Assembly: GCA_965240325.2 (NCBI GenBank)
Contig: OZ251236.1
Coordinates: forward strand, 682,001 to 746,000
From: Rebecca billardiae RCC1528
Taxonomy: Eukaryota; Haptophyta
DNA: 64,000 bases
Direction of reading: 5' to 3'
The position numbers were made by a program, and so were the translations under genes. Shown here piece after piece: positions 54,633 through 64,000 of this stretch (positions within the stretch are counted from its first letter, which is position 1; every line of letters begins with the position of its first letter). A model generated the notes under the pieces. The model saw nothing but the letters and a program-made list of their open reading frames with translations, searched no databases and was not told the DNA's origin.

Positions 54633-55863
54633 TGGGCGCGGACACCGCAGCGCCGGATGGCAAACGGCTCCAGCGCGCTGGGCGAGGCGAGCAACGTCAT
54701 CGCGCTCGGTGCGTCCACCGCCCAGGCCCCTCGGGCAGGCACCACCGAGCTGCCAGCCAAAGTGATAGCCGCCGCCCGACGTGGCAACATCCCTGCTGCC
54801 ACCGCACTCGGCGCGGAGTCGAGCGCAGCTGCGGCAGCCCACGCTCGACGCGGGCACAGCAGCGCCCGGTGGCAGCGGCTCCAGCGCGCTGGGCGAGGCG
54901 AGCAACGTCACCGCGCTCGCTGCGCCCAGCGCCCAGGCCCCTCGGGCGCGCACCACCGAGCTGCCAGCTGCAGCGCCTGCCGCAGCCCGCGGTGGCACCA
55001 TCCCCGCTGCTGCCGCCGCACTCGGCGCGGAGTCGAGCGCAGCTGCTGCAGCCCAAGCTGGGCGCGGGCACAGCAGCGTCGGATGACAGCGGCTCCAGCG
55101 CGCTGGGCGATGCGAGAGGCGTCATCGCGCTCGGTGCGCCCGGCGCCCAGGCCCATCGGGCAGGCACCACCGAGCTGCCAGCTGCAGCGCCCGCCGTCGC
55201 CCGCCGTGGTACCATCCCTGCAGCTGTGCGGCCGCATCAGCAGCGTGGAGTTGAGTGCCGCCGCTGTTGGCGCGGGTGCTTGAATCAGCACCGGATGGTT
55301 GGTCCTGCACGTCTGAGCACAGGCATGCACCAACTGCTCTCCTGGATGCGTTGAGATACCAGGGCTCACTATCCGTGATCCGTGCTCAGCCTCTCAGCCT
55401 CGCTGAGCAGAGGACACTGGACAGCATCACCTCGCCCGCTCGCAGATGCGGCTGTGCCGTCTCCTTGCTGTCCGACAGCAAGTAGAGGACAGCGCATGCC
55501 AGCACCAGCGGGCACAGCCGATGCGTGTTCGGTGCCTGTGAGAGTTCGCCGCAGCTCGGCCGTCACTGCATGGTGAGCGATGATGAGATGAGTGGCAGCA
55601 CTGTTCACGACTGCAGTGAGCAAGGGTGATGTGCACCGGTGTGGAGGCATGTACAAACGTACAGGCAGCCCCTGCTGCTTGCCCCTTCCTTCTCGACCTT
55701 GATCGCTTCCTCGACGCGCTGCTCCCACGCATGAGCTCTGCGACGCCGTCGGCCCTGCCCACCGACGGCTCACAGGCGGTGACGCCCCGCCTGGGCTGTG
55801 AACAGCTGCCCCATGCTGAGCCCAGGCTGCCCAGCCCCAATTGCAGCAAACCACAAGCAGAGG

Positions 55864-57282
55864 CTCCGCCAGCGGAGCTCAGTTCAAGTTGAATACGTCC
55901 GTGAGCTCCGCCAGCGGAGGTTGAGTGTCAATATGGATAGTATTACGGTTAACGACTTCGCATTACATTAATATGACATTCGGCGCCACCAAAGCTCCGC
56001 CAGCGGAGCTCAGCTCAAGTCAAGTCGTGGGCCAGATGTCGATAAGGACATTCGGCGCAGCCGAGGCTCCGCCAGCGGAGCTCAGTTCAAGTTGAATAGG
56101 CCCGCGAGCTCCGCCAGCGGAGGTTGAGTGTCAATATGGATATGATTACGGTAGTTAACGGCTTTGCATTACTCCAATATGACATGCGGCGCCACCAAAG
56201 CTCCGCCAGCGGAGCTCAGCTCAAGTCAAGACGTGGGCCATCGATAAGGACATTCGGCGGAGCCGAGGCTCCGCCAGCGGAGCTCAGTTCAAGTCGAATA
56301 GGTCCGTGAGCTCCGCCAGCGGAGGTTGAGTATCAATATGGATATATGATTACGGTTGACGGCTTCGCATTACTCCAATATGATATGCGGCGCCACCAAA
56401 GCTCCGCCAGCGGAGCTCAGCTCAAGTCGAATAGGTCCGTGAGCTCCGCCAGCGGAGGTTGAGTGTCAATATGGATATGATTATGGTTAACGGCTTCACA
56501 TTATTCCCATAAATGGCATGCTGCGCCACCAAAGCTCCGCCAGCGGAGCTCAGCTCAAGTCAAGACGTCGGCCATCGATAAGGACATTCGACACAGCCGA
56601 GGCTCCGCCAGCGGAGCTCAGTTAAAGTTGAATACTAGTAGGTCCGCGAGCTCCGCCAGCGGAGGTTGAGTCTCAATATAGATATGACTACGGTTGACGC
56701 TTCCGCGTTACTCCAATATGGCATGCGGCGCCACCAAAGCTCCGCCAGGGGAGCTCAGCTCAAGTCGAGAGTGGGTCATCGATTAAGGACATTAGGACAT
56801 TCGGCGCAGCCGAGGCTCCACCAGTGGAGCTCAGTTCAAGTCGAATAGGCCAGTGAGCTCCGCCAGCGGAGGTTGAATGTGTGGCACAGCGCAGAGTATG
56901 AATGCGTTGAAAGGCTTAGCATTATTTCTCCAATATGACACACGGCGCTGACCACCGACGCTCCGCCAGCGGAGCTCAGTTCAAGTCAGGTGGGTCATCA
57001 AGAATGGCATTCGGCGCCCCCGAAGCTCCGCCAGCGGAGCTCAGTTCAAGTGCCGAGTGTATTAGTTTACAAAGGCATGGCTCATTAGCGAGCTCCACCA
57101 GCGGAGGTGACTGCTGTTCGGTGGTTGACAGACTTCTGGTATAACTAGTTTGTTGTGTCAATCCTGCAAGCCCAGGCTCCGCCAGCGGAGCATTCCATGC
57201 TCCGCCAGCGGGGATTTTTCGTGGCCACAAAAATCTCCGCCGGCGGAGGGTCTGGGTCTTGCCCGATGCTCCGCTGGCGGGG
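55864..57282. repeat. Right-arm satellite of 14-bp hairpins (CTCCGCCAGCGGAG)
   Basis: Inverted counterpart of the left satellite, with one 198-200-bp unit fewer (four CAGCCGAGG landmarks against five). Confidence 0.95.
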
Positions 57283-57304
57283 ATTTTTTGTAGTGACTGC
57301 CCTG

Positions 57305-57430
57305 AGTAGTTGGACTCGCCGTAGTTAGTAGTAGTTGGACTCGCCGAAGTTGGTAGTAGTTGGACTCGCCGGACAGTTAGTTAGTAGCGGTTGGACTCGC
57401 CGAAGTTAGTAGTAGTTGGACTCGCCGGAT
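57305..57430. repeat. GTAGTTGGACTCGCC minisatellite
   Basis: Five copies of a unit of about 25-35 bp containing GTTGGACTCGCC, immediately right of the fold-back element. Confidence 0.9.
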
Positions 57431-57461
57431 GAGCAGCCAGCAGGTAATACAGTTTACTAAG

Positions 57462-57561
57462 AATAAGAGACGCACACAGCTCAGGCAGGCGAGATAGTTT
57501 TCTATGGCGATATGGAATGTGTCGTCGTATAATAAGAGACGCACACAGCTCGGGCAGGCGA
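57462..57561. repeat. Pair of 31-bp direct repeats
   Basis: Copies at 57462-57492 and 57531-57561 begin AATAAGAGACGCACACAGCT, differ at one base and are 69 bp apart. Confidence 0.9.
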
Positions 57562-57657
57562 CGAGATTGACGCCCGCCAACTGTCACCGCCCATGAAGCC
57601 GTCGCCGATGGTAGCGCCGCCGGAACAGTAACCGACAGGGTGAGTGAGTCACTGAGT

Positions 57658-57735
57658 GAGGGTCTCCAACACAGGTATCATATTGGGGCCTCACTGTCAC
57701 TACGACACTAGGAGCGGCCAGCTCGACTCGTGTAG
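57658..57735. mobile_element. Diverged left-end fragment of an X-type element
   Basis: GAGGGTCTCCAACAC followed by AGGAGCGGCCAGCTCGACTC resembles X bases 1-14 and an internal X segment (43139 onward), with the intervening sequence shortened. It lies about 80 bp from the ZW10 start. Confidence 0.55.
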
Positions 57736-57806
57736 TGCGGTCTACAATCCTTTGACTCAGAGTACTCAGACTGTCGACAGTCTGAGACAAGGGTTGTAGA
57801 CCGCAC
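57735..57806. repeat. Nested hairpin and 22-bp palindrome just upstream of ZW10
   Basis: Outer arms 57735-57747 and 57794-57806 pair perfectly over 13 bp. Inside sits CTCAGACTGTCGACAGTCTGAG-type palindrome 57765-57786, centred on GTCGAC. The hairpin ends 8 bp before the ATG, so it is in the core promoter or leader. Confidence 0.92.
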
Positions 57807-57814
57807 CGCCCAAG

Positions 57815-58830
57815 ATGGCCGATCACCGAGCCGCCGTGACGCAGGCGGCGCTGCACGAGTGCTTCGGCGGGGAGAACCTCGACCCCAACGAGCTGCACCG
57901 CGACGTGGACGCGCTGAACGAGACGATCCGCCGCCTCGACGCCCGCGTCGACGAGCTCAAGTCGCAGGTCTTCGACATCGTCCGCGTGCAGAAGGCGGCC
58001 TTTGTTGAGTCGTACGCTAGCGCGGCCGGCCTCCGCGCGGACGTGCGCGCGCTGGCCGACGAGCTGGGCACGACGGCGCGCGCGTCGGCGGAGAAGGGTC
58101 GTGCGCTCGACGAGCAGCGCGCGCAGGCCGAGGCGAGGGCGCGCGAGCTGCGCGAGCGCCTCGCGGCGTCGCGCGCGCTCGCGTCCGCCCTTACGACAGT
58201 CTCTGAGGTCCATGCCGGCCTGGCTGGGCTGGACGCGCGGCTGAACGCGGGGCGTCTGGAGGAGGCGGCCACCTCGCTGCACGAGATGGAACGCCGCGTG
58301 CGCTCGCTGCACGACGCCGCCATGCGCGAGCAGCCCGCGGCTGCGCCCGCACGCCCGGCAGAGCCACCGGCTGTTCTGCGCACGCTGAGTGCCCACCTGG
58401 CAGCGCGCCGCTCGAGGCTCGAGGGCACGCTCGGCGAGCTGTTCGACGCGGCGCTCGCGCTCGACGAGCGCGGGTTGCGCGTGCGCACCACAGTCACCGC
58501 CACTGCTGGCGGCGCGTCTCTGACCGTCGGCCTGCGCGAGGTGCGCGCGCGTGCGCCCGTTTGTGACACGTGTGTGTGCGTGTGCGTGTGCGTGTGTGCG
58601 TGTGTGTGCGTGTGTGTGCGTGTGCGTGTGTGCGTGTGTGCGTGTGCGTGTGTGTGTGTGTGCGTGTGTGCGTGTGCGTGTGTGCGTGTGCGTGTGCGTG
58701 TGTGCGTGTGTGCGTGTGCGTGTGTGCGTGTGCGTGTGCGTGTGTGCGTGTGTGCGTGTGCGTGTGTGCGTGTGTGTGTGTGTGTGTGTGTGCGTGTGTG
58801 CGTGTGTGTGCGTGTGTGTGCGTGTGTGCG

Positions 58831-58871
<41 letters not shown>

Positions 58872-61672
58872 GTGCGTGTGCGTGTGTGCGTGTGTGTGCG
58901 TGTGTGTGCGTGTGTGCGTGTGCGTGTGTGCGTGTGTGCGTGTGTGTGCGTGTGTGTGCGTGTGTGCGTGTGCGTGTGTGCGTGTGTGCGTGTGTGTGCG
59001 TGTGTGTGCGTGTGCGTGTGTGCGTGTGTGCGTGTGCGTGTGTGCGTGTGTGTGTGTGTGTGTGCGTGTGCGTGTGCGTGTGCGTGTGCGTGTGCGTGTG
59101 TGTGCGTGTGTCCGTGCGCGGTGCGCGTGCGCGTGCGCGCATGCGCGGCAGGTGCCAGGTGTGCGCCCGGGACTCACCGCGCCTTTGCTCCTCCGCCGCC
59201 GACCCGCGTCGCCCCGGCCTTCCCCCACGCGCCCTCGCGATGGCGCGCGCCGCAGCTGCTCGCCGCCATGACCCATGCCGGCGTGCTCGAGCGCTCGCTT
59301 GAAGCCCTCGCCGGCCGGCTGAGCGAGCGCGCGCGCGCGCTGCTCGCTGGCGAGTGCGTCGCGCGCGCGGCCCCGGCTGCGGCAGCAGGAGGACGAGGAG
59401 GGGCCGCGGGAGCAGGCAAGGGCACGGCAGCAGCAGCAGGCGCAGCGGGCAAGGGCAAGGCGGGCGGTGGGAAGGGGGCGGGCGCGGCCAAGGGCGTGGG
59501 CGTGGCGGGCGGCGTCGCACTGTCCTTCGAGCCCGCGCCTGCGCAGCCGCGCGCCGCGGAAGGTGCGGCCGCAGAGCAGAAGGGCGGCGGGGAGCAGTCG
59601 CAGTCGGAGGGAGTCCGGGAGCTGGAGGCGCTCCGGGCGAAGTTGGAAGGCGTCCGGCTGCTGCTCGGCACGCTCGCGGCGGACGCGGCGCTTGGCGCGG
59701 TGCCGGCGGTGGGCGACGGCGGTGCGCGCGCGCGGGGCCCAGTTCGCGCGCACCGGCGCGCCGCTGGCCCGGCGCGCCGCGAGCGCGGCCGGCGCCCTGA
59801 TCCGCGCGCGCCGCGCGCCGCGCGCCCGCGCCTCCGCCGCGCGCCCCGGCCACAGTCGTGCCATTGGCTGCTCTCGGCTCGTATGCGTGGCCGCCGATCG
59901 CGGCAGCCATCAAGGCCGCGGCCGGCGAGGCGGCAGTGCGTATCATCTCCGGCGGCGCCTCCGGCGCGGCCGACAGCTCGGCGCCGGCCGGCGCGGACGA
60001 GCTGTCGCGGAGAGCGCGCGCGCAGCTGCCGCCGAGCGTGCCGAAGCTCGACGGGCTGGCGAGCGCCCTGCTCGAGTTCGACGCGGCCATGGTCTCGCTC
60101 GGCATCGTGCCGCGCGCCGCGGCCGCGCCGCGCGATGACGCGAGCGGCGGCGGTGCTTCGAAGCGCGCCGGTGCGCGCCAGGGCGCCTCGGAGCCGCCGC
60201 GAGGCGCGGCGGCGGGCGCGGAGCCGGCGGCTCAGGCCGGGGCCACGTCGCTGTCGCAGTACGCGCGCGCTCTGCCGACGAGCGTGGTCGCCGCGTGGCG
60301 GGAGCGCGCGCTCGAGCACGCGCGCGCGCTTGCGCAGCGCACGGCGCGCGACACGCTACGCGCGCCACTCGGTCTCGGGCTGGCCGAGCCGGCGCCGCGG
60401 CCGACGGCGGCCGCGCCCGCGGCGCGCTCGGCCGGACCGCGCCCAACCGCGGCGGGAGCGGGCGCGCGCGCGCCCGAGCGTGCGGAGGAGGCGGAGGAGG
60501 CGCAGTCGGAGTCGGAGTCTGAGCCGGAAGAGGCGCCTCTGGCGTTCGCGCCGCGCACGGTGAGCGCTGCGGTGCCGAGTCTGCTGCAGCTGGTACATGC
60601 GCTGCTCGCCGCCGCGTGCGCGATGAGCGCGCCGCCGCCCGCGCGCGGCGGTGGTACTGCTGCCGCTGATGTGCCGGCGGGCGGCGAGCGCGTGGACGAT
60701 GGCGCGAGGGCGGAGCAGGCCGCGCGCGCGCTGTGCGCCACGGCGAGGGACGTGCTTGACGTGTGGCGCGCGCTCGCGCCCACCTCGATCGGCGGCGCGC
60801 TCGGCGAGGCGCCCGGGGCGACGACGATCCTCGCCAGCGACGCTCTCTGCTTGGCGCACGCATGCGCGTCGCTTGGCGCGCAGTATGGCTCGCGGCTGCC
60901 GCCGGCGCTAAGGGCTGAGGCGTCGTTCGCCGAGAGCGCCGCGTCGCTGAGCGGCCTCGCCGCGGAGACGATGGCGGAGCTGGTCGAATCGCAGCGCGCG
61001 ATGGCACTCAGCTTTGCGCAAGGAGCGCTCGAGCTCGCGCGCGTCGCCGACGGTGCGGGCGCGGGCGCGGCGCGCGGCGCGGTGGACGCGGAGACCGGCG
61101 CGGCCGACGCCGCGGTCGCGCGCACCGCCCACCAGCTGCGGCACCTCGCGGCAGTCTGGTGCGCGCTGCTGCCACCCGCCGCGGCAGGGCACGCGCTCAG
61201 CGCTGTCGCGGACGGCGTCCTTGCGGAGCTGACGGCTGCGGTGCTGCAGCCGCGCGCGCCGGCTGCCATCCGAGCGCTGCGCGCGCGCGCCTCGCGCCTC
61301 GTCGCGCTGCTCGTGCAGCTGCTGTGCAGCCTGGATGGCGTCCGCGCCGCACTGGCCGAGCACGGGGGCGAGGCGGCGAGCGCGCCGATGCGCAAGTCAG
61401 CCGAGCGCGCCAAGTGCGCGGCGGTTCGTGCGGCGCTTGAGCTGCACGCTGAGAAGGACCCGGCGGCGGCGCTGCAGCGGCTCCTGGCCGCGGGGCCGGC
61501 CTCCGCCTCTGCCTCTGGCGGCGCCGAGCACGGGCGGCGCGGTGCTACTACTGCTTCTTCTACTTCCGCTGCGCCCGAGTCGCCGGCGGCCGGAGGGGGC
61601 GGGCTGCAGGGCGCGCTCGAGCCGGCCGACATCGCACGGCTGCGCGAGATACTGCAGGCGCCGCGCCGGTAG
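57815..61672 (+). CDS. ZW10: ZW10 homologue (RZZ / Dsl1-NRZ tethering subunit)
   Basis: ZW10 acts in the kinetochore RZZ checkpoint complex and in the NRZ/Dsl1 complex that tethers Golgi-to-ER vesicles. Three exons, 57815-58540, 59256-59721 and 59856-61672, give 1002 residues, longer than animal ZW10 because of Ala/Gly-rich inserts. The N-terminal coiled region (DALNETIRRLDARVDELKSQ, RLEEAATSLHEMERRVRSL) matches the ZW10 N-terminal domain. Exon joins restore SLTVGLREV-type sequence into LLAAMTHAGVLERSLE, and GDGVVPLAALGSYAWPPIAA (family: LGSxxW). The C-terminal region has ILASDALCLAHACASLGAQY and AHQLRHLAAVWCALLP, matching the conserved HHN...H-x-L and QL-x-x-L-x-x-W-x-x-LP patterns. Intron 1 (715 bp, GTGCGC...CGCAG) holds a large TG/CG repeat; intron 2 is 134 bp. 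Low-complexity inserts make exact C-terminal alignment uncertain. Confidence 0.82.
58567..59113. repeat. Long (TG)n/(CG) alternating microsatellite in ZW10 intron 1
   Basis: About 545 bp of irregular TGTGTGCG units, almost entirely alternating purine and pyrimidine. The read-through frames giving Cys-Val or His-Thr repeats are artefacts. Confidence 0.97.
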
Positions 61673-62361
61673 CCTCTCACTTCTCAGCTTGGCGGAATGA
61701 TTCGCTCCTGCCAGAGGCTATTCGTTGCATGAATGCATGACGCCCCCGGGCCCCGGGCTAGTCCCGGCAGGGCAGGCGGGCGGGTTGATTCATGATTGTG
61801 ATTAGAAGCCGCGTGTGCCCGTGGTCAGGTGTGCTGACTGCTGATGCGGCGCCTGCCGATGATGACAGTGCTGGTTACCAGTGCTCCGGCGGCTCCCGCG
61901 GGCGGACCCGCGGGCCGGCCGGGCCGGGATCCGCTCGCGCCGGTCCACTCACGGGGCGGGCGGCGCGCCTAGGCAGATTTCTCACTGAGTGCCGCGCTCG
62001 TCTGCACAGTTGGCAGCCTGCTGGCGGTGGCATGGACTGAAACTAGACTGTACATAACCGACGGCGCAAGGCTTTGCCTTCTGGGGACCGATCCGCTGAC
62101 ACTGTCGTTCTGTCCGCTGTCGCTGACGACTGTCGCCTTGGCAGTTGGCTGCGCTCGCCTTGGCTTGCAGCCAAGGCGGCACAAGTAGTCGCTCGCCACG
62201 GCGGCGGACGCCATCGTGCGCGGAGAAATCGGGGTTATTTCTATTTCTTTGATTTCACTTATTCTCTCAAACGCTTTCGTCAGCAGCCCGACTGCAGCGC
62301 ACCGAGCCGCGCCAAGCGCGTCGCCGACGAGAGCGCAGGAGACGAGGTGCGCTCCGGAGTG
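61673..62361. other. Intergenic region between ZW10 and the DHHC gene
   Basis: No gene recognised. A GC-poorer, T-rich stretch (62235-62280) precedes the DHHC gene. The DHHC frame is open here without an ATG, and CAG acceptor-like sites near 62285 and 62298 leave room for an upstream exon. Confidence 0.5.
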
Positions 62362-63745
62362 ATGGTGTCGGCGCTGTGGATCACGGTGGCGTACGTGGCC
62401 ATCGTGGGCTTCGGCTGCATGCTGCTGCTCCTCGGCCCCCAATCCTCGGGCCCCATCGGTCGCGTACACCGCTGCGTGTGCAGCTGCCTCGGCTCGTCGC
62501 GCGAGCGGCTTCGGAAGCTGCTGGGCAACAGCTGCTGCGATCGCTTCGAGGCGGCGGAGGAGTACGCGTGCTGGCATCCGAACCCGATCATCGCCAGCGT
62601 GTACGTCATCATCATGCTCGGCTTCGCCTTCTCCATCGTGCGCTACCTCTTCCCGCTCGTGCCCAACGCGCGCATCCCGTGGCTGCACCGGCCGCTGTCG
62701 CTGACGATCGTCGGCGTCGGCATGGCGCTGCACCAGTGGTGCTGCTACGCGGACCCGGGGACGATCACGCAGGAGAACGTCGACGAGTACGCCGACGGCT
62801 TCCCGTACGACGGCATCATGTACATCCCCAAGTTCTGCACGACGTGTCAGATCGTGCGGCCCGCGCGTGCCAAGCACTGTGCCATCTGCGACCGCTGCGT
62901 CGCCAAGTTCGACCACCACTGCCCGTGGCTGAACAACTGCACGGGCGAGCGGAACTACCGGCTGTTCCTCGCCTTCCTCGCGTACCACACCTTCGTCTGC
63001 GCCTACGGCGCCGTGATGCTCGTGCGCCTCGGCGCGTTCCTCGCGTTTGATCAGCACAAGTTGCACGAGGCTTTCTACGTGCTGCCCGACGGCACGCACG
63101 TGCGCGTCTCGCTGATGATCGGGCTGCAGTACATGATCGCGACGCACCCGGCGCTGTGCGCGATGCTCTTCTTCGCCTGCGTGATGGGCGTCGTGATCGC
63201 GTGCTTCTTCGGTGCGCGGCGCCGCGCGGGTCGCTCGCGCGCACGCGCCGCGCGCCCGCTGCCACTCATTGCGCGCCTGCCTGCCCCCGCCCGCTCCCTC
63301 CTGCCCGGCCGCACGCGCCGCAGGCTACCACCTCTACCTCGTCGCCACGGGCTTCACCACGAACGAGACGTACAAGTGGACCGACCTGCACGCGGAGAAA
63401 CGCCGACACCGCAGGGCGCGCGACGCCGAGCGCGCGCGGCTGGCGGAAGTGGCTGCTGCGCCGGCGGAGGAGCAGTGGTTGAGCGCCGCCGACGCGCGCC
63501 CTGGCGCAGTGTACATGCTGGCAGACGCGACGCTGGTGCACATGTACAGCCGCGGCTTCTGGCGCAACCTGTGCGAGGTGCTCTACCCGCCGTCGCTGTA
63601 CCCGCCTTCGCGCGGCGCGCTCGTCCCTGACTGCGCGGCGGGTGCCGGCTCTGTGCCCAATCATGCGCAGGGCGCGGCCGCCGGCACCTCGGAGCCGGTG
63701 CGATCTGCCAAGCGCCGCGGCGCCGGCAGCAAGAAGAGCCGGTGA
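62362..63745 (+). CDS. DHHC-type protein S-palmitoyltransferase
   Basis: Membrane enzyme that attaches palmitate to protein cysteines through an acyl-enzyme on the DHHC cysteine. Exons 62362-63211 and 63324-63745 join over a 112-bp intron (GTGCGC...CGCAG, phase 1), giving 423 residues. The cysteine-rich domain is complete: [20 protein letters not shown], then [20 protein letters not shown], with the catalytic Cys near residue 190. Four to five hydrophobic segments are visible ([39 protein letters not shown], a segment around [30 protein letters not shown], and [17 protein letters not shown]). The join restores [20 protein letters not shown], containing the family's TTxE motif. The C-terminal tail is basic ([12 protein letters not shown]). 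ATG 62362 is the first in frame; an upstream exon cannot be excluded. Membrane compartment unknown. Confidence 0.96.
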
Positions 63746-64000
63746 CGGCCCAGAGCAGCGCCCGTGCGAGGCTGCAGCGCACGGAGACTCGCCGCCGGCG
63801 TTGGCGGTAGTTGTGCTCGGCCACACGATCGACCGATAGTAACGGCCGGCGCCCGGCGGCCCGCCGCCCCAGGCGGCAGGCCCTGGGCCTGGGCCTGATG
63901 GCTCCAGCTGCTCGGACGGAAGTAGAAGTCCCGCGGCGCCAGCATCATGCGACGACGACATATTGGCATGCGCATTATATATATATATATATATATATAT
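63746..64000. other. 3' flank ending in (AT)n microsatellite
   Basis: Noncoding flank of the DHHC gene. From about 63974 to the window end it is uninterrupted AT/TA repeat, which may continue beyond the window. Confidence 0.9.

Larger units (their letters stand above)
50324..57298. mobile_element. Fold-back element: nearly 7 kb inverted repeat
   Basis: Starts AGTCACTACAAAAA and ends TTTTTTGTAGTGACT. The left arm (50324-53187) and right arm (54633-57298) are inverted copies around a spacer of about 1.45 kb. Mirror positions sum to 107820 through the inner arms and to 107622 at the outer ends; the 198-bp shift equals one missing satellite unit in the right arm. Inner arm segments (51959-53187 against 54633-55861) encode frames identical except for a few residues. 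Each arm has an outer hairpin satellite, a middle unique block of about 0.6 kb and inner 214-bp repeats. This matches the architecture of fold-back (FB-type) transposons, whose long inverted repeats contain tandem subrepeats. No transposase was recognised. Confidence 0.8.

Noticed and set aside
58551-59270. Long plus and minus frames of Cys-Val or His-Thr repeats
   Set aside because: They are translations of the TG/CG microsatellite inside a ZW10 intron bounded by matching splice signals.

Overview
This window is nuclear DNA from a GC-rich unicellular eukaryote. Several genes carry short GT...AG introns, and two or three proteins begin with mitochondrial presequences. The gene set is eukaryotic: ZW10, a DHHC palmitoyltransferase, filamin-type repeats, cyclins, PP2C, mitochondrial ribosomal protein mL54 and ACOT9. 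A protein with perfect EsV-1-7 repeats and a mannitol-dehydrogenase-family gene point to an alga. A haptophyte-like alga is my best guess, but this is inference and other GC-rich algae are possible. I recognise no bacterial operon, rRNA, tRNA or CRISPR array.

Layout, 1-37.5 kb: a truncated mannitol dehydrogenase family gene (-), mitochondrial SHMT (+), an ACOT9-like thioesterase (-) divergent from mL54 (+), a repeat-rich gap, PP2C (-), an EsV-1-7 repeat protein (-) facing away from a FAM185A-like protein (+), a possible PPTA-like secreted protein (-) divergent from an ER-type DnaJ (+), a Sel1/MYND protein (+), a 4.4-kb gap holding an inverted-repeat element, a cyclin (-), cytosolic SHMT (+), a hAT transposase remnant (-), a DUF3431 protein (-) and an atypical cyclin (-).

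37.5-64 kb: a 1688-residue filamin-repeat protein (+); an array in the order X-Y-Y-Y-X-Y-X, where X is 782 bp with hAT-like ends and Y is 1227 bp; a nearly 7-kb fold-back (inverted-repeat) element whose arms are packed with a 14-bp self-complementary motif; ZW10 (+) with a long TG/CG repeat in its first intron; and a DHHC acyltransferase (+). The window ends in an AT microsatellite.

The genes do not form one pathway. Two SHMT paralogues, one mitochondrial and one apparently cytosolic, cover one-carbon metabolism in two compartments. ACOT9, mL54 and mitochondrial SHMT are organellar housekeeping genes. The cyclins, PP2C and ZW10 are regulatory or cell-division genes. The two most unusual things are the splice sites (10 of 11 reconstructed donors read GTGCG rather than the usual GTRAG) and the 43-57.3 kb block of recent repeats and the fold-back structure. 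All gene models were joined by hand from reading frames and splice signals, and non-ATG reading-frame starts were replaced with the first plausible ATG.
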